DNA from: an uncultured Saprospiraceae bacterium
GTDB lineage: Bacteria; Bacteroidota; Bacteroidia; Chitinophagales; Saprospiraceae
Direction of reading: 5' to 3'
Length of the DNA stretch: 32,292 nt
NCBI GenBank assembly: GCA_937997635.1
Contig: CALLFA010000142.1
Coordinates: 1 to 32,292, forward strand
Every line of letters begins with the position of its first letter. Position 1 is the stretch's first letter. Position numbers and translations under genes: made by a program. The notes beneath the pieces are model-generated. The model saw only the letters and a program-made list of their open reading frames with translations. It was not told the DNA's origin and searched no databases. Shown one piece after another: positions 7,959 through 17,843 of this stretch.

Positions 7959-10900
7959 TTAAAATGATGCCTTCAGGCCAAATATGATTGATCTGTTAGA
8001 AGGTACATCTCCTGAAGAAATTTCATTCCCAGCTTCCGGATCGAATGTTTCATAGCTTGTGCCAAACCAAAGATTTTCTCCAGAAACATACAATCTCAAA
8101 TTATTGAAAGGTAAATTATCGATTACAGTTGATGGCAATGTGTAACTAGCAGTGACATTTCTCAACTTGATGTAACTCCCATCAAAATATGTCAATGTAC
8201 TGCCATCTCTAGGACGCTCTTGATTTTCATTTGGTCTAGGAGCCTCGTTTGATGGATTATCAATTGTCCAATAGTTCACATCAAGATTGTTATACCTCGC
8301 AAATAAACTATTGTTGCTGTCATGGAATCTTGATCGAATCATATGACCTTGTCGATAATAGATAAACATGTCCAAACCAAATCCTTTAAAGGAGAAATTA
8401 TTTCTGATGCCACCATAAAAATCTGGAACATCTGATCCCAATACGATTCTGTCATCTGGAGTGATAACGCCATCACCGTTTTGATCAACTAATTTTATTT
8501 CACCTGGCACTTTAGCCTCTCTTGAACTGGCGAGATCTATTTCATCAGATTGATAAATGCCTTCAAATTCATAGTCGAACCAGACTTCTATCGGAGAACC
8601 AATAAACCATTCATTACCCACATCATCTAATGGATTTCCAGCTTCGTCTGTTAACGCAAGCTCTGTAATTTCTTCGTTATAACCTGCGATATTAAATCCC
8701 AAATTCCAACTGAAGCCGCTTGGATTATTGATCACGCCTGCATTCACATTAAATTCAATTCCGCTTGAAGCGGTCGAACCAATATTTTGTAAAATGCTTT
8801 CATATCCAGATGTATAGGGCAGATTCCTAGCTAATAATATGTCATTGGTTTTCGTACTGTACCAGTCTAATGAACCATTAAACCGACCATTTAAAATACT
8901 GTAGTCAAGTCCAATATCAATTGTCTTCGACACCTCCCATCCCAGATCTGAATTAGGAATATCTTGTAAGGCAAATCCAAAGGCAGCAGCATCCCCAAAG
9001 GCATAGGTCGTCCGTTGTAAGCCACCCAAAGTTTGGTATGGATCGATAGATGTGTTACCTACCTCTCCATAAGACGCTCTCAATTTCAAATCATCGAACA
9101 AGCCACTATTCTGCATAAATGGTTCATCGATGATTCTCCATCCAAAAGAAACGCCTGGGAAATAGGCCCACTTATTTCCTTCTGCCAATCTTGAAGAACC
9201 ATCAGCTCTGAGTGATGCTTGAAATAAATATTTACCTCCTATGTCATAATTGACACGACCCATAAAAGATGCCAATGTCCATTCTTCTAGTCCTGAAGAA
9301 AGATTACCTTTTACTTCAGCAGTACCTATATTATAGAACAATTGAGATTCGTACGGAAGATTCAATACTTCAACTCTAGAAAATTCATCTCTCAGACTTT
9401 GTATACTTTGAAGTAAGGTCACTTTAAAATTACCTGTACCTAATGGCTTTGTGTAGGTCAATAAATTTTCCAGTGTATAACCGAGATCAGTGCCATTTTC
9501 AATTTCTGCATCTGCTGGACCACCTCGATTATCGTTAGTCAAACTTGCTCTAAATTCTCCTTGTCTTCTCATTCGAATATCAGGTCCAAATGTTGATCTG
9601 AAATTTAATCCTTCAGTTACAGAATTTAGATTGACATCTAAATATATCGGTGCAAAAATTCTTGTCGAATTTCGCTCATCTACATAAGCATTTTCTACCA
9701 ATTCATTTAATGGATTTGTACGGATACCATCATTCGTCGGTAAGAAATTTAAATTGCCATTTTCGTCACGAGGAACTCCAAGTGGATTATTTGCCAACGC
9801 TTCATTCATTGTTGCATTCGAGCCCCAGTTTTGACTTGAATTAGCTGCTAAAAATGAAATTCCTGTTTTAAATATGCCACTGATTTGATGGTCCAAATTG
9901 ACTCTTCCTGTCAATCGTCTAAAATCCATATTGCTGATGAAACCTTGCTCATCAAAGTAACCAAGTGAAAAATTAAATTGTGTCTTTTCACTTCCACCAG
10001 TTATTGCAATCTGATGATTCGTTTTCCAACCAGTACCAAAGATTAAGTCTTGATAGTCTGTAGAACGACCCAAGCCTATGGATTCAATTTCTACAGCATC
10101 TTCAAAGATTTGAGCATCGCTAGGAATTGTACCATTCCATGCCACAGCGCCATTCTCATCCCGTCTTCGCGATTCGCGTTTCAGTTCGGTAAATTCCGCA
10201 CCATTCATCATATCAACCGTGCTTGTCGGTCTTGTTGTTCCATAAAAAGCATCATAGGTCACTGTTGTCCTACCTGTACTTCCACGTTTAGTGGAAATAA
10301 GAATGACACCATTCGCCCCTCTAGATCCGTAAATCGCAGTTGCTGCAGCATCCTTCAAGACTTCCATTGATTTGATGTCTTGTGGATTTATATCAAAAAT
10401 GGCACCTTCACCAGCACTACTCGTTTGTGGTATTCCATCGATGACATACAGAGGTTCGTTAGAAGCTCCAATTGATCGTCGTCCTCTGATCTGTATGGTT
10501 GGATTTTGTCCCGGACGTCCACCACTTGATTGAATATCAACACCGGCAACTTGGCCTTTAATGGCATCCACACTACTGGCAACAGGTATTGCCGAAATGT
10601 TTTCTGCAGTAATTGTAGAAATGGCTGCAGTCACATCCCTTTTTCGCTGTGTACCGTATCCAACTACCACGATTTCATCCAAGGTTTTGGAATCTGGCAA
10701 TAAGATGATGTTGATCCTTGATTGACTGCCAACCTGTACTTCTTGTGTGGCATAACCAACATAAGAAATCTGTAGTGTAGAGTTGTTATCTGGTACCTCT
10801 AAGGTGTAATTTCCATCAACATCCGAAATGGTACCAATCGTAGTTCCTACAACGGAAATAGTAGCCCCAATAAGCGGTTCCTCTCCATTTTGGTCCATTA

Positions 10901-11024
10901 AAGTCCCAGAGACTGTTCTTGTTTGACCATAACCGACAGTGGCTATACCGATCATTAGGATGAGAATCATGCCAAGCGGATACAGATGCTTACTCCATGA
11001 TTTGTGTAAATAGAAAGTTTTCAT
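7959..11024 (-). CDS. SusC/RagA-family TonB-dependent glycan transporter
   Basis: TonB-dependent outer-membrane transporter for oligosaccharides. I place the start at ATG 11024; the upstream in-frame codon at 11033 is TTG. The signal peptide runs to about residue 34 (ends VGYGQ). It is followed by a carboxypeptidase-like regulatory domain (SGTLMDQNGEEPLIGA, DVDGNYTLEV), a TonB-box-like DEIVVVGYGTQRKRD, the plug domain with IQIRGRRSI, and a long beta-barrel ending IFGLKASF with a terminal Phe. The length of about 1,021 aa fits the family. It heads the susC-susD operon, which ends at the terminator near 6200. Two operator-like sites lie 70 and 135 bp upstream, so induction by the LacI-type regulator is likely. 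Confidence 0.96.
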   Translation of the reverse strand: MKTFYLHKSWSKHLYPLGMILILMIGIATVGYGQTRTVSGTLMDQNGEEPLIGATISVVGTTIGTISDVDGNYTLEVPDNNSTLQISYVGYATQEVQVGSQSRINIILLPDSKTLDEIVVVGYGTQRKRDVTAAISTITAENISAIPVASSVDAIKGQVAGVDIQSSGGRPGQNPTIQIRGRRSIGASNEPLYVIDGIPQTSSAGEGAIFDINPQDIKSMEVLKDAAATAIYGSRGANGVILISTKRGSTGRTTVTYDAFYGTTRPTSTVDMMNGAEFTELKRESRRRDENGAVAWNGTIPSDAQIFEDAVEIESIGLGRSTDYQDLIFGTGWKTNHQIAITGGSEKTQFNFSLGYFDEQGFISNMDFRRLTGRVNLDHQISGIFKTGISFLAANSSQNWGSNATMNEALANNPLGVPRDENGNLNFLPTNDGIRTNPLNELVENAYVDERNSTRIFAPIYLDVNLNSVTEGLNFRSTFGPDIRMRRQGEFRASLTNDNRGGPADAEIENGTDLGYTLENLLTYTKPLGTGNFKVTLLQSIQSLRDEFSRVEVLNLPYESQLFYNIGTAEVKGNLSSGLEEWTLASFMGRVNYDIGGKYLFQASLRADGSSRLAEGNKWAYFPGVSFGWRIIDEPFMQNSGLFDDLKLRASYGEVGNTSIDPYQTLGGLQRTTYAFGDAAAFGFALQDIPNSDLGWEVSKTIDIGLDYSILNGRFNGSLDWYSTKTNDILLARNLPYTSGYESILQNIGSTASSGIEFNVNAGVINNPSGFSWNLGFNIAGYNEEITELALTDEAGNPLDDVGNEWFIGSPIEVWFDYEFEGIYQSDEIDLASSREAKVPGEIKLVDQNGDGVITPDDRIVLGSDVPDFYGGIRNNFSFKGFGLDMFIYYRQGHMIRSRFHDSNNSLFARYNNLDVNYWTIDNPSNEAPRPNENQERPRDGSTLTYFDGSYIKLRNVTASYTLPSTVIDNLPFNNLRLYVSGENLWFGTSYETFDPEAGNEISSGDVPSNRSIIFGLKASF

Positions 11025-11091
11025 GTAAAACAATTTAAGGTTACAAAATATTTGATGTCATCTAGAACCCACGGGTAAAGTCCTATGCTAG

Positions 11092-11106
11092 TGTGTACGT
11101 TAACGG
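11092..11106 (+). promoter_or_regulatory. Candidate LacI-type operator, site 2
   Basis: TGTGTACGTTAACGG matches 13 of 15 positions of site 1, differing only at the two ends. It lies about 70 bp upstream of the susC start. Confidence 0.6.
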
Positions 11107-11157
11107 CACATTAAAAATTAAGGTTAGTTAGAGCTTGAATAATACTGAATAGATCTT

Positions 11158-11173
11158 TTGTTAACGTTAACGA
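11158..11173 (+). promoter_or_regulatory. Candidate LacI-type operator, site 3 (perfect dyad)
   Basis: It contains the perfect 12-bp palindrome GTTAACGTTAAC (11160-11171) centred on CG. Aligned to site 1 it matches 12 of 15 positions. It lies 66 bp from site 2; a pair at this spacing could support looping or dual control of the divergent transcripts. Confidence 0.6.
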
Positions 11174-11414
11174 AATTAAGATAGTAAATAAAATTTATTA
11201 ACAGCATAAAATTTTAGATTATAATTTCCTATTAGAATCAAATACTATAATTTCAATGAAATTCAAATGAAATAGTAGTGATATAATAATACTACAGCAT
11301 AAAACATTAGTCAATATTAGAATTACTATTATACACAGAGTTTTACTATATTCGACCATGTCGTTATCGTACACGCATACATCATTATTTACGTTTAAGT
11401 CTAACAGGTCATTT

Positions 11415-12785
11415 ATGAAATTTCAATTATTAACACTCTTTTTGTGTGCTTGCCTATCCAGTTTTGCGAACCCATCTGAGGATGGTTGGGAGATGCTTTT
11501 TAATGGTAAGGATTTTTCAAATTTTGAACAACTTAATGGAGAAGCCACCTATCTCGTCCAAGACGGTGCCATGGTCGGCATATCCAAATTGAATACACCA
11601 AACAGCTTTATGGCGACCAAAAAAACATACAGTGATTTCATTTTGGAATTTGATGTTTTGGTTGAAAATGGGCTCAATTCTGGCGTCCAATTCAGGAGCG
11701 AAAGCAAAGCCGATTATAGAGATTACAGAGTACATGGCTACCAATGCGAAATCGAAACCAGTAGTCGAAAATGGGCTGGTGGGGTGTACGATGAAGCCCG
11801 TCGTGGCTGGCTCTATCCCTTGACAAGAAATGAAAAGGGACGTCAAGCCTTTGTTCCTGGAGAATGGAATCAATATAGGATTGAGGCAGTTGGCCCATAC
11901 ATTCGCACTTTCGTGAATGGCATACAATGTGCAAATCTTGTGGACGATATGACTAGCGAAGGGTTTATTGCATTCCAAGTCCACGGCATTGGTAAGAAAG
12001 AGCAAGAGGGCAAAACAGTGCAATGGAAAAACATCCGCATTAAAACCAAAGACCTTCACGATGCATTGATGCCTGTTGATGGTGATGTACCAGAAATCAG
12101 TTACATCCATTCTCTGACTACCCAGGAAATCCGTAAAGGGTGGCGCATGTTGTGGGATGGCGAATCAACAAAAGGATGGCGTGGTGCCAAACTTGACCAT
12201 TTCCCTGAAAAAGGCTGGGTCATGGAAGATGGTACATTAAAAGTCCTATCCTCAGGTGGTGCTGAATCAAGAAATGGCGGAGATATTGTCACCATAGACA
12301 CCTACAGCAATTTTGAACTGAGTGTTGATTTTAAAATAACAAAAGGCGCCAATAGCGGCATCAAATATTTTGTTGACCCCGAACTCAATAAAGGGCAAGG
12401 CTCTGCCATAGGATTGGAATTCCAAGTGTTGGATGACAAAAACCACCCTGATGCAGACCAAGGCAAAAATGGAAATCGAACTGTAGGCTCTTTATACGAT
12501 CTCATCAGGGCAGAAAACCGTCAAAGCAGCAGAGGTAAAAATTTCAAAGGCGTAGGCAACTGGAACAATGCGCGAATAGTTGTCAAAGGCGGACAAGTAG
12601 AACATTGGTTGAATCATGTCAAAGTCGTCGAATTTGACAGACACAGTCAGCTGTTTGCCGCACTAGTTGAGAAAAGCAAATATGAAAAATGGGAGAACTT
12701 TGGCCGCCTGGCTGAAGGCCATATCTTACTTCAAGATCATGGCGATGAAGTTCATTTCAAAAACATCAAAATCAGAGAATTTTAA
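11415..12785 (+). CDS. Two-domain DUF1080 (3-keto-disaccharide hydrolase-type) protein
   Basis: Exported protein with two concanavalin-like DUF1080 domains in tandem (about residues 24-212 and 243-455). I prefer ATG 11415, because [18 protein letters not shown] then forms a clean signal peptide; an ATG at 11358 would add 19 polar residues in front. Domain 1 shows LNSGVQFRS and [11 protein letters not shown]. Domain 2 shows [30 protein letters not shown] and the usual ending [16 protein letters not shown]. The family includes hydrolases and eliminating enzymes acting on 3-keto glycosides. The following Gfo/Idh/MocA gene, which could make the 3-keto substrate, supports such a role. The exact substrate is unknown. 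Confidence 0.88.
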   Translation: MKFQLLTLFLCACLSSFANPSEDGWEMLFNGKDFSNFEQLNGEATYLVQDGAMVGISKLNTPNSFMATKKTYSDFILEFDVLVENGLNSGVQFRSESKADYRDYRVHGYQCEIETSSRKWAGGVYDEARRGWLYPLTRNEKGRQAFVPGEWNQYRIEAVGPYIRTFVNGIQCANLVDDMTSEGFIAFQVHGIGKKEQEGKTVQWKNIRIKTKDLHDALMPVDGDVPEISYIHSLTTQEIRKGWRMLWDGESTKGWRGAKLDHFPEKGWVMEDGTLKVLSSGGAESRNGGDIVTIDTYSNFELSVDFKITKGANSGIKYFVDPELNKGQGSAIGLEFQVLDDKNHPDADQGKNGNRTVGSLYDLIRAENRQSSRGKNFKGVGNWNNARIVVKGGQVEHWLNHVKVVEFDRHSQLFAALVEKSKYEKWENFGRLAEGHILLQDHGDEVHFKNIKIREF

Positions 12786-12821
12786 TTAGTCACATTTACT
12801 GCAAACATAATCTACTGTCAT

Positions 12822-14156
12822 ATGAAAAAAACAAGGAGAGATTTTCTAAAGAAATCTACTTTGGCAGCAGCTGGTCTCACAACCGGAATTGGCTGCTCTA
12901 CTGCTAAAAGTTACAATAGAATCATAGGTGCTAATGATACAATCCACGTTGGAGTTGCAGGTATAAATAGTCGTGGGAATGCCCTTAGAAATACAGTCAG
13001 CAAATTAGCCCACACAAATGTACATGCTCTTTGTGATGTCGATTCGAAGGTATTAGAAAAGCGTATTGGCCAACACAATGAAGCATATGGATCCTCGCCC
13101 AAAGGCTATAAGGATTACCGCAACATGATAGAGGATAAAAATTTAGATGCCGTCATCATCGCAACACCAGATCATTCGCATGCGCCATTTTCAATCTATG
13201 CCTTACAAGCTGGCAAACATGTGTATTGTGAGAAACCTTGCAGTCAAAACCCACAGGAAGGTGACATGCTCATAGCTGCACAACAAAAATATGGTAAGCT
13301 GGTACAGATTGGCAATCAACAACGATCTGGACCAACGTCACAATTAGCCATGAAAGAAATTGGTGAAGGTGTCATCGGTGAAGTATACGAAGCAAAATGT
13401 TGGTATGCCAATAATCGCGGAACAATCGGCAATGGTAAATCAGCTCCAGTGCCTGATCATCTTGATTGGGATCTTTGGCAAGGGCCCACGCCTAGAAGAG
13501 AATACAAGGACAATTATGTACATTACAATTGGCACTGGTTTAGACATTGGGGTACTGGAGAAATCTGCAACAACGGTCTCCATGAAATGGACATCTGCCG
13601 TTGGGCATTAGGCACAGAAAATCCTAGTAAAGTCACCTCGCAAGGTGGTCGCTTTCACTTCACTGATGATGATTGGGAATTCTTCGACACACAAATTGTA
13701 CGATTTGAATTTGAGGACGGTAAATCATTGACATGGGAGGGTAGAAGTTGTAATGGTCGCAAACAATACGAACGCGGTCGAGGCACCATGATCTATGGCA
13801 CTGACGGAGCCATCATGGTTGATCGCAACAATTATATTCTATATGATCGAGCTGGAAAAGAAGTCAAAAACGAAAGTGAAAAACAATTTTCGCAGACGAC
13901 CAGTCTTGTCGGTGCAGGCGGACTGACTGATCTACACATGGAAAACTTTTTCCAAGGAATCAGAGTTGGTGAGGAATTACATTCTCCAGTTGTTGTTGCG
14001 AATGTCAGCAACCATCTCTGTCATTTAGGCAATATGGCTCAAGACAATGGTGGATCAATTGATGTCGATCCTTTAACAGGAAAAGTGCTTGGCAATATGA
14101 CAGCAATGAAAGCATGGAGCCGAGAATATGAAACAGGCTGGGACAATCTTGCCTAA
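12822..14156 (+). CDS. Tat-exported Gfo/Idh/MocA family oxidoreductase
   Basis: Predicted NAD(P)-dependent oxidoreductase exported by Tat: KKTRRDFLKK at residues 2-11, a hydrophobic stretch, then GIGCS, which might be a lipobox. The nucleotide-binding domain starts at IHVGVAGINSRG (41-52), EKP lies at 137-139, and WHWFRHWGTGEICNNGLHEMD (about 237-257) supplies the candidate catalytic His/Asp. The 444-aa length and GNQQRSGP motif are typical of the large exported subgroup common in Bacteroidota and Planctomycetota. It follows the DUF1080 gene by 36 bp. An exported dehydrogenase beside a DUF1080 protein fits oxidation of a sugar ring followed by bond cleavage. How the cofactor is supplied or recycled outside the cytosol is unclear. 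Confidence 0.9.
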   Translation: MKKTRRDFLKKSTLAAAGLTTGIGCSTAKSYNRIIGANDTIHVGVAGINSRGNALRNTVSKLAHTNVHALCDVDSKVLEKRIGQHNEAYGSSPKGYKDYRNMIEDKNLDAVIIATPDHSHAPFSIYALQAGKHVYCEKPCSQNPQEGDMLIAAQQKYGKLVQIGNQQRSGPTSQLAMKEIGEGVIGEVYEAKCWYANNRGTIGNGKSAPVPDHLDWDLWQGPTPRREYKDNYVHYNWHWFRHWGTGEICNNGLHEMDICRWALGTENPSKVTSQGGRFHFTDDDWEFFDTQIVRFEFEDGKSLTWEGRSCNGRKQYERGRGTMIYGTDGAIMVDRNNYILYDRAGKEVKNESEKQFSQTTSLVGAGGLTDLHMENFFQGIRVGEELHSPVVVANVSNHLCHLGNMAQDNGGSIDVDPLTGKVLGNMTAMKAWSREYETGWDNLA

Positions 14157-14244
14157 GTGCGTGTGATACTCTAGTTGCTTTAGTACATTTGCTCTTTCTT
14201 TACCAAAATGAAAATAGTTTGACCGTTTCTTACTTGATCTTTTA

Positions 14245-14311
14245 TCTGTTCTCATCGTTGAAAATACTCGTGAATACTTGCATTCACTACGTTTTTCGTC
14301 TTGAGAACAGA
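14245..14311. other. Long imperfect hairpin upstream of the uxuB-like gene
   Basis: The outer arms TCTGTTCTC (14245-14253) and GAGAACAGA (14303-14311) are perfect complements. A middle pair is GAAAA/TTTTC (14260-14264, 14293-14297). The inner arms GTGAAT (14270-14275) and ATTCAC (14282-14287) close a 6-nt loop. The hairpin lies in the 195-bp gap between two co-directional genes, 40 nt before the SDR start. It may be a 5' leader structure, an attenuator or an RNA-processing site. Confidence 0.5.
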
Positions 14312-14351
14312 CAACACTTCTACGTAATAAATCAGTCAAAACATTCTCCTT

Positions 14352-15194
14352 TTGGTGTATCAGACTAAAAATAATCTATTGAATACTCTTTTTTCATTAA
14401 AAGATAAAGTAGCCGTCATCACTGGAGGTGCCGGGGTTCTAGGCAGTGCCATGGCAAAAGGCTTATCTGATGCAGGCGCAAAGGTCTGCGTACTCAGCCG
14501 TACAAAATCAAAAATTGATCTGGTCACCAATCGGTTAAATGAAAATGGTGGCAATAGTATTGGTATTTCCACAGACGTCCTGGTTCGTACTCAACTCGAA
14601 GAAGCGAGACAACAGATTCTAGACCATTGGGGAAAGATTGATATTCTTGTCAACTGTGCTGGTGGCAACATGAAAGGCGCTACCATCATGCCAGACCAAC
14701 AATTTTTTGATGTGTCCATGGACGACTTCGATAAAGTGACTGACTTAAACCTGAAGGGCACCGTGTTGCCATCCGTTGTCTTCGGCGAATCTATGGCTTC
14801 ACAAGGACAAGGCAGCATCGTCAACATATCTTCCATGGCAGCCTCACAAGCCATTACCAGAATTTTTGGCTACTCGGCGTCAAAAGCCGCTGTTGATAAT
14901 TTCACCAAATGGCTGGCAGTCGAGTTAGCACACAAACATGGCGAAGGCATCAGAGTCAACGCCATCGCCCCAGGCTTTTTCATCGCCGAACAAAATCGCA
15001 GTCTGCTGCTGAATGACGACGACAGTTTAACTGCCCGAGGCCAAACCATCGTAAATGAAACACCGATGAAACGATTTGGCAAACCAGAGGAGTTGGTGAG
15101 TACGCTCCTTTGGCTGTGTAGCGATGCCTCTAGTTTTGTGACAGGAATAATTGTACCCGTAGATGGAGGGTTTAGCGCGTTTTCAGGAGTATAA
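14352..15194 (+). CDS. uxuB: UxuB-like SDR, probable D-mannonate oxidoreductase (fructuronate reductase)
   Basis: Short-chain dehydrogenase resembling the SDR form of mannonate oxidoreductase found in Bacillus and Bacteroidota (YjmF type), which interconverts D-fructuronate and D-mannonate using NAD(P)H in the cytosol. LFSLKDKVAVITGGAGVLG gives the cofactor motif TGGAGVLG at 24-31. NCAGG lies at 101-105, Ser at 160/161, and the catalytic YSASK (Y174, K178) follows. The long insert with NMKGATIMPDQQFFD is typical of this subgroup. The length of 280 aa matches. The start is TTG 14352 or GTG 14355; no ATG is available near. UxaC, elsewhere in the window, makes its substrate. An assignment to another sugar acid is possible. 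Confidence 0.75.
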   Translation: MVYQTKNNLLNTLFSLKDKVAVITGGAGVLGSAMAKGLSDAGAKVCVLSRTKSKIDLVTNRLNENGGNSIGISTDVLVRTQLEEARQQILDHWGKIDILVNCAGGNMKGATIMPDQQFFDVSMDDFDKVTDLNLKGTVLPSVVFGESMASQGQGSIVNISSMAASQAITRIFGYSASKAAVDNFTKWLAVELAHKHGEGIRVNAIAPGFFIAEQNRSLLLNDDDSLTARGQTIVNETPMKRFGKPEELVSTLLWLCSDASSFVTGIIVPVDGGFSAFSGV

Positions 15195-15298
15195 AATCCT
15201 ACAAACCCCAAAATTCAATCAAAATACTAGTCTAACTAAAGGAGGACACAACCACACTAACCGTCAAGTGTAAACAGGAGACTCATAACTATTGACAT

Positions 15299-16699
15299 CT
15301 AACTCCGACTCAAAAACACCGCTCCAAGCGCAATCACCCCTAACACAATCGGAATAATAATCTCCGCCCGAATCCCAACATAAACTTTTGGCAATATGCC
15401 CAATGATGAACACACAAACAGGATAAGACCTATAAGTGTAGGAATTGCCAACCATTTATGTGCCGCTGGATTCTTTGCAAGTATCCCTGTAAAGATCAAC
15501 GGCGCTAAAATAGATGTCCCCGCAAAACTAGTCCGAGCTAACAAAACCAATTGATCATTACTCAGCAATGCAAATACCAAACAAACAATGCCAAACACCA
15601 CAATTGCAATTCTGGCAATATTTACCATTTGTTTGTCCTCCCCTTTTAATAAAGATCTCAATTCCCCGCCAAGGGCAAACAATAAAGAATCTGAGGTCGA
15701 GATGGCAGCGGCTATTAAACCAATGGTCACGAGTACTGCAATAATTTCGGATTGATCAGTAAATAAAGTCTTGCCTAAAAATTCGGCAGGACTTAGATCT
15801 GCATAATTGATTGCACCATACATGCCAATAAATGCAGTTGGGAGAATCACCAATATGGCGAAAAAACCTAAACCTAAAGCCATCCGATACAATGACTTAT
15901 TGTCTTTCATTATCATGATACGTGTAGAGATATGCGGTTGCGAAAATGGCAATAACATTATGCCCATGGCAGAACCAATAAAAAACTGCAAGGTGAATAA
16001 GCCTTTTGGACCAGGCACCGATAACAGTTTATCGTTTTTGGCTTCTACTTGGTCAAACATCGCTTCCATGCCGCCAAGGCTATTCAAACAAAACACACCG
16101 ATGATCCAGACAACAATTAACAATAATACTCCTTGCAGGATATCACTGTAAATGATCGCTTTCAATCCTCCTAATTCACTATACACAAGCATTACCACAA
16201 CCAGACTGGACGCCCAAACCCAAAGAGGTAAAGCATCTGGAAATGCCTGATTTAGAAAAATAGAAATGCCTCTGATTTGGATTGCGACATAAGGAACTAA
16301 GAAAATAAAGACACCAATAAACATTAAATACCCAACCCATTTTGAATTGAATTTTTTCTCCATAAAACCTGCCATCCCCAAATATTCGTGTTGGCTTTCT
16401 TTGACACTCTTCCTTAAATAATAGCCAAACCAAATCACACCGAATACCATCAAAGCATCAGAAAATGCTAAAAAGATCCAAGCACCCACACCATGCACAC
16501 GAAAAAAATCAGGCATGCCCATCAAGGTGAATGTACTAAACAGAGAAGCTGCAAACGTGAACATTCCCAACAAACTACCAAGACTGGAACCAGCCATTAA
16601 ATAATTTTTGGAGGTTCGCTCTCCTTTGCGGGAATATAAAGCTAGACCAATGATAATCAGTATATAAATACAAGCCGCTATGATTAATTTCTGTAACAT
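15299..16699 (-). CDS. Sodium:solute symporter (SSS family)
   Basis: Inner-membrane Na+-coupled transporter with 12 to 13 predicted membrane segments. I use the ATG at 16699 (MLQKLIIAACIYILIIIG), which is 1 nt past the stop of the upstream DUF3311 gene; a longer form would overlap that gene. The conserved LIAAAISTSDSLLFALGGE segment corresponds to the sodium-site region of SSS proteins, and YSELGGLKAIIYSDILQG is also typical. The length is 466 aa. It is the last gene of the long minus-strand operon and faces the uxuB-like gene. The substrate is unknown; a sugar acid, keto-sugar or monosaccharide released by the locus is plausible. No clear terminator is seen in the 104-bp convergent gap. Confidence 0.9.
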   Translation of the reverse strand: MLQKLIIAACIYILIIIGLALYSRKGERTSKNYLMAGSSLGSLLGMFTFAASLFSTFTLMGMPDFFRVHGVGAWIFLAFSDALMVFGVIWFGYYLRKSVKESQHEYLGMAGFMEKKFNSKWVGYLMFIGVFIFLVPYVAIQIRGISIFLNQAFPDALPLWVWASSLVVVMLVYSELGGLKAIIYSDILQGVLLLIVVWIIGVFCLNSLGGMEAMFDQVEAKNDKLLSVPGPKGLFTLQFFIGSAMGIMLLPFSQPHISTRIMIMKDNKSLYRMALGLGFFAILVILPTAFIGMYGAINYADLSPAEFLGKTLFTDQSEIIAVLVTIGLIAAAISTSDSLLFALGGELRSLLKGEDKQMVNIARIAIVVFGIVCLVFALLSNDQLVLLARTSFAGTSILAPLIFTGILAKNPAAHKWLAIPTLIGLILFVCSSLGILPKVYVGIRAEIIIPIVLGVIALGAVFLSRS

Positions 16700-16700
16700 A

Positions 16701-16907
16701 CTAGTCGTCCTTTCCTGGGTGAAACAATACACCAACATAGGTGATGACCCACAACAACAAACTTATGGCAATACCAACCCACAGTATATATGGCATTCCC
16801 ATTAATTCTGGCTTGTGCTTGCCTTCTGATAACACCAAAGGACTTAAGGTCAACACCGCAATGATGATGACCAACGCACAACAGATTTTCCAAATAGTGT
16901 CTTTCAT
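16701..16907 (-). CDS. DUF3311-type small membrane protein
   Basis: A 68-aa protein with two predicted membrane helices (about residues 6-27 and 39-62) and a short charged loop. It resembles the DUF3311 small proteins that often sit directly before SSS symporters and are thought to act as accessory subunits. Its stop and the symporter ATG are separated by a single base, which supports translational coupling. The start ATG at 16907 is 50 bp after the preceding SDR gene in the transcription direction. Confidence 0.78.
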   Translation of the reverse strand: MKDTIWKICCALVIIIAVLTLSPLVLSEGKHKPELMGMPYILWVGIAISLLLWVITYVGVLFHPGKDD

Positions 16908-16957
16908 ATGAAGCAGTTATGTGTGAATATTTAATTTATCACTAATTAGTTTTTATT

Positions 16958-17728
16958 TTATAATGTATTCATTGTTAACGCGCCGTCGACCATAAATACC
17001 TGACCCGTAGAATACATAAACTCTCCCTTCACCAATGTCAAGACAACTTTGCCAATATCCTCTGGTACTCCCCATCGCTTAGTGACACACAACCCACCTT
17101 CTATTAGTGCATCATATTTATCTGTCACTGTACTCGTCATATCCGTTTTAATCAAACCCGGTCTGATTTCATAGACAGGAATACCTTCTTCCCCTAATCT
17201 GGCTGCAAATAATTGTGTCAACATACTCATGCCAGCTTTAGACATGCAATACTCGCCTCGATTGATGGACACAACAGTGGCTGATACAGAAGAGATATTG
17301 ATGATGGCTGTGTTGCTTTCTGGTTGTTCAGATTTTGTTTTAATCATTTGCTTTGCAGCTAACTGAGATAAAAAGACAGATCCTTTAAGATTGATGTCCA
17401 TGACACGATCATAACTTTTTTCTGTCATATCTAAAATGTCATTTCTTTCATTTGGTGCAACGCCAGCATTGTTTATTAGAAAATTTAAATGGCCAAATTC
17501 CTCAACCGCAGTATGGACAATGTTTTTTCTAATGTCATGTTGTGCTACACTGCCTTGCACATACCTGACATCAACACCCATATTTGACAGTTCATCTATA
17601 ACTGGTGAGATTGCATCAAGATCTCTCATCCCATTTAGTATAAGATCAACACCATGTGATGCCAATGATCTGGCAATACCGAAGCCAATGCCTCTGGTTC
17701 CTCCTGTTATGATTGCTACTTTTCTCAC
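16958..17728 (-). CDS. SDR family oxidoreductase (FabG-like)
   Basis: Classical short-chain dehydrogenase of 256 aa. TGGTRGIG lies at 8-15, NNAG at 86-89, Ser at 146/147 and Y160-x3-K164 in the active site; the C-terminus has GQVFMVDGALTMNTL. The start is GTG 17728. Relatives in sugar-use operons are usually labelled 3-ketoacyl-ACP reductase, but an isolated copy in a uronate operon more likely acts on a sugar or sugar acid. RPGLIKTDM is a usual substrate-loop feature. It is cytosolic. It lies 185 bp after the Gfo gene in the same direction, with a small hairpin element in the gap. The substrate cannot be told from sequence. Confidence 0.82.
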   Translation of the reverse strand: MRKVAIITGGTRGIGFGIARSLASHGVDLILNGMRDLDAISPVIDELSNMGVDVRYVQGSVAQHDIRKNIVHTAVEEFGHLNFLINNAGVAPNERNDILDMTEKSYDRVMDINLKGSVFLSQLAAKQMIKTKSEQPESNTAIINISSVSATVVSINRGEYCMSKAGMSMLTQLFAARLGEEGIPVYEIRPGLIKTDMTSTVTDKYDALIEGGLCVTKRWGVPEDIGKVVLTLVKGEFMYSTGQVFMVDGALTMNTL

Positions 17729-17843
17729 TTAATTAATTTCGGTTGTTTTAAAATAAACATCTTTTATTACCACCCTTCCTTGGATTTAGCAATGAGCATT
17801 TCATTTTATGATATGGCCAATTCTCCTCCTTCGTATGAGTGGT

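Larger units (their letters stand above)
11025..11414. promoter_or_regulatory. Divergent regulatory region between susC and the DUF1080 gene
   Basis: No gene is seen. The AT-rich region carries the two operator-like sites at 11092-11106 and 11158-11173. It also holds small dyads such as TTTCA-A-TGAAA near 11250 and GTAGT/ACTAC at 11275-11295. It must contain the promoters for susCD (minus) and for the DUF1080-Gfo-SDR genes (plus). I did not find a full TAnnTTTG plus TTTG promoter pair. Confidence 0.6.

Noticed and set aside
11517..12110. 197-codon minus-strand frame opposite the DUF1080 gene
   Set aside because: It is fully antisense to a well-supported two-domain protein, and its product shows no recognisable motif.
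16974..16981. GTTAACGC as a further operator site
   Set aside because: It lies inside the 3' coding part of the SDR gene and matches only one half-site. Similar half-sites occur in susC (about 8652) and uxaC (about 27836) coding sequence.
16958..17728. Assignment of this SDR to KduD or FabG
   Set aside because: It has generic SDR motifs only; nothing specific to 2-keto-3-deoxygluconate 5-dehydrogenase or to fatty acid synthesis is visible, so the call was left general.
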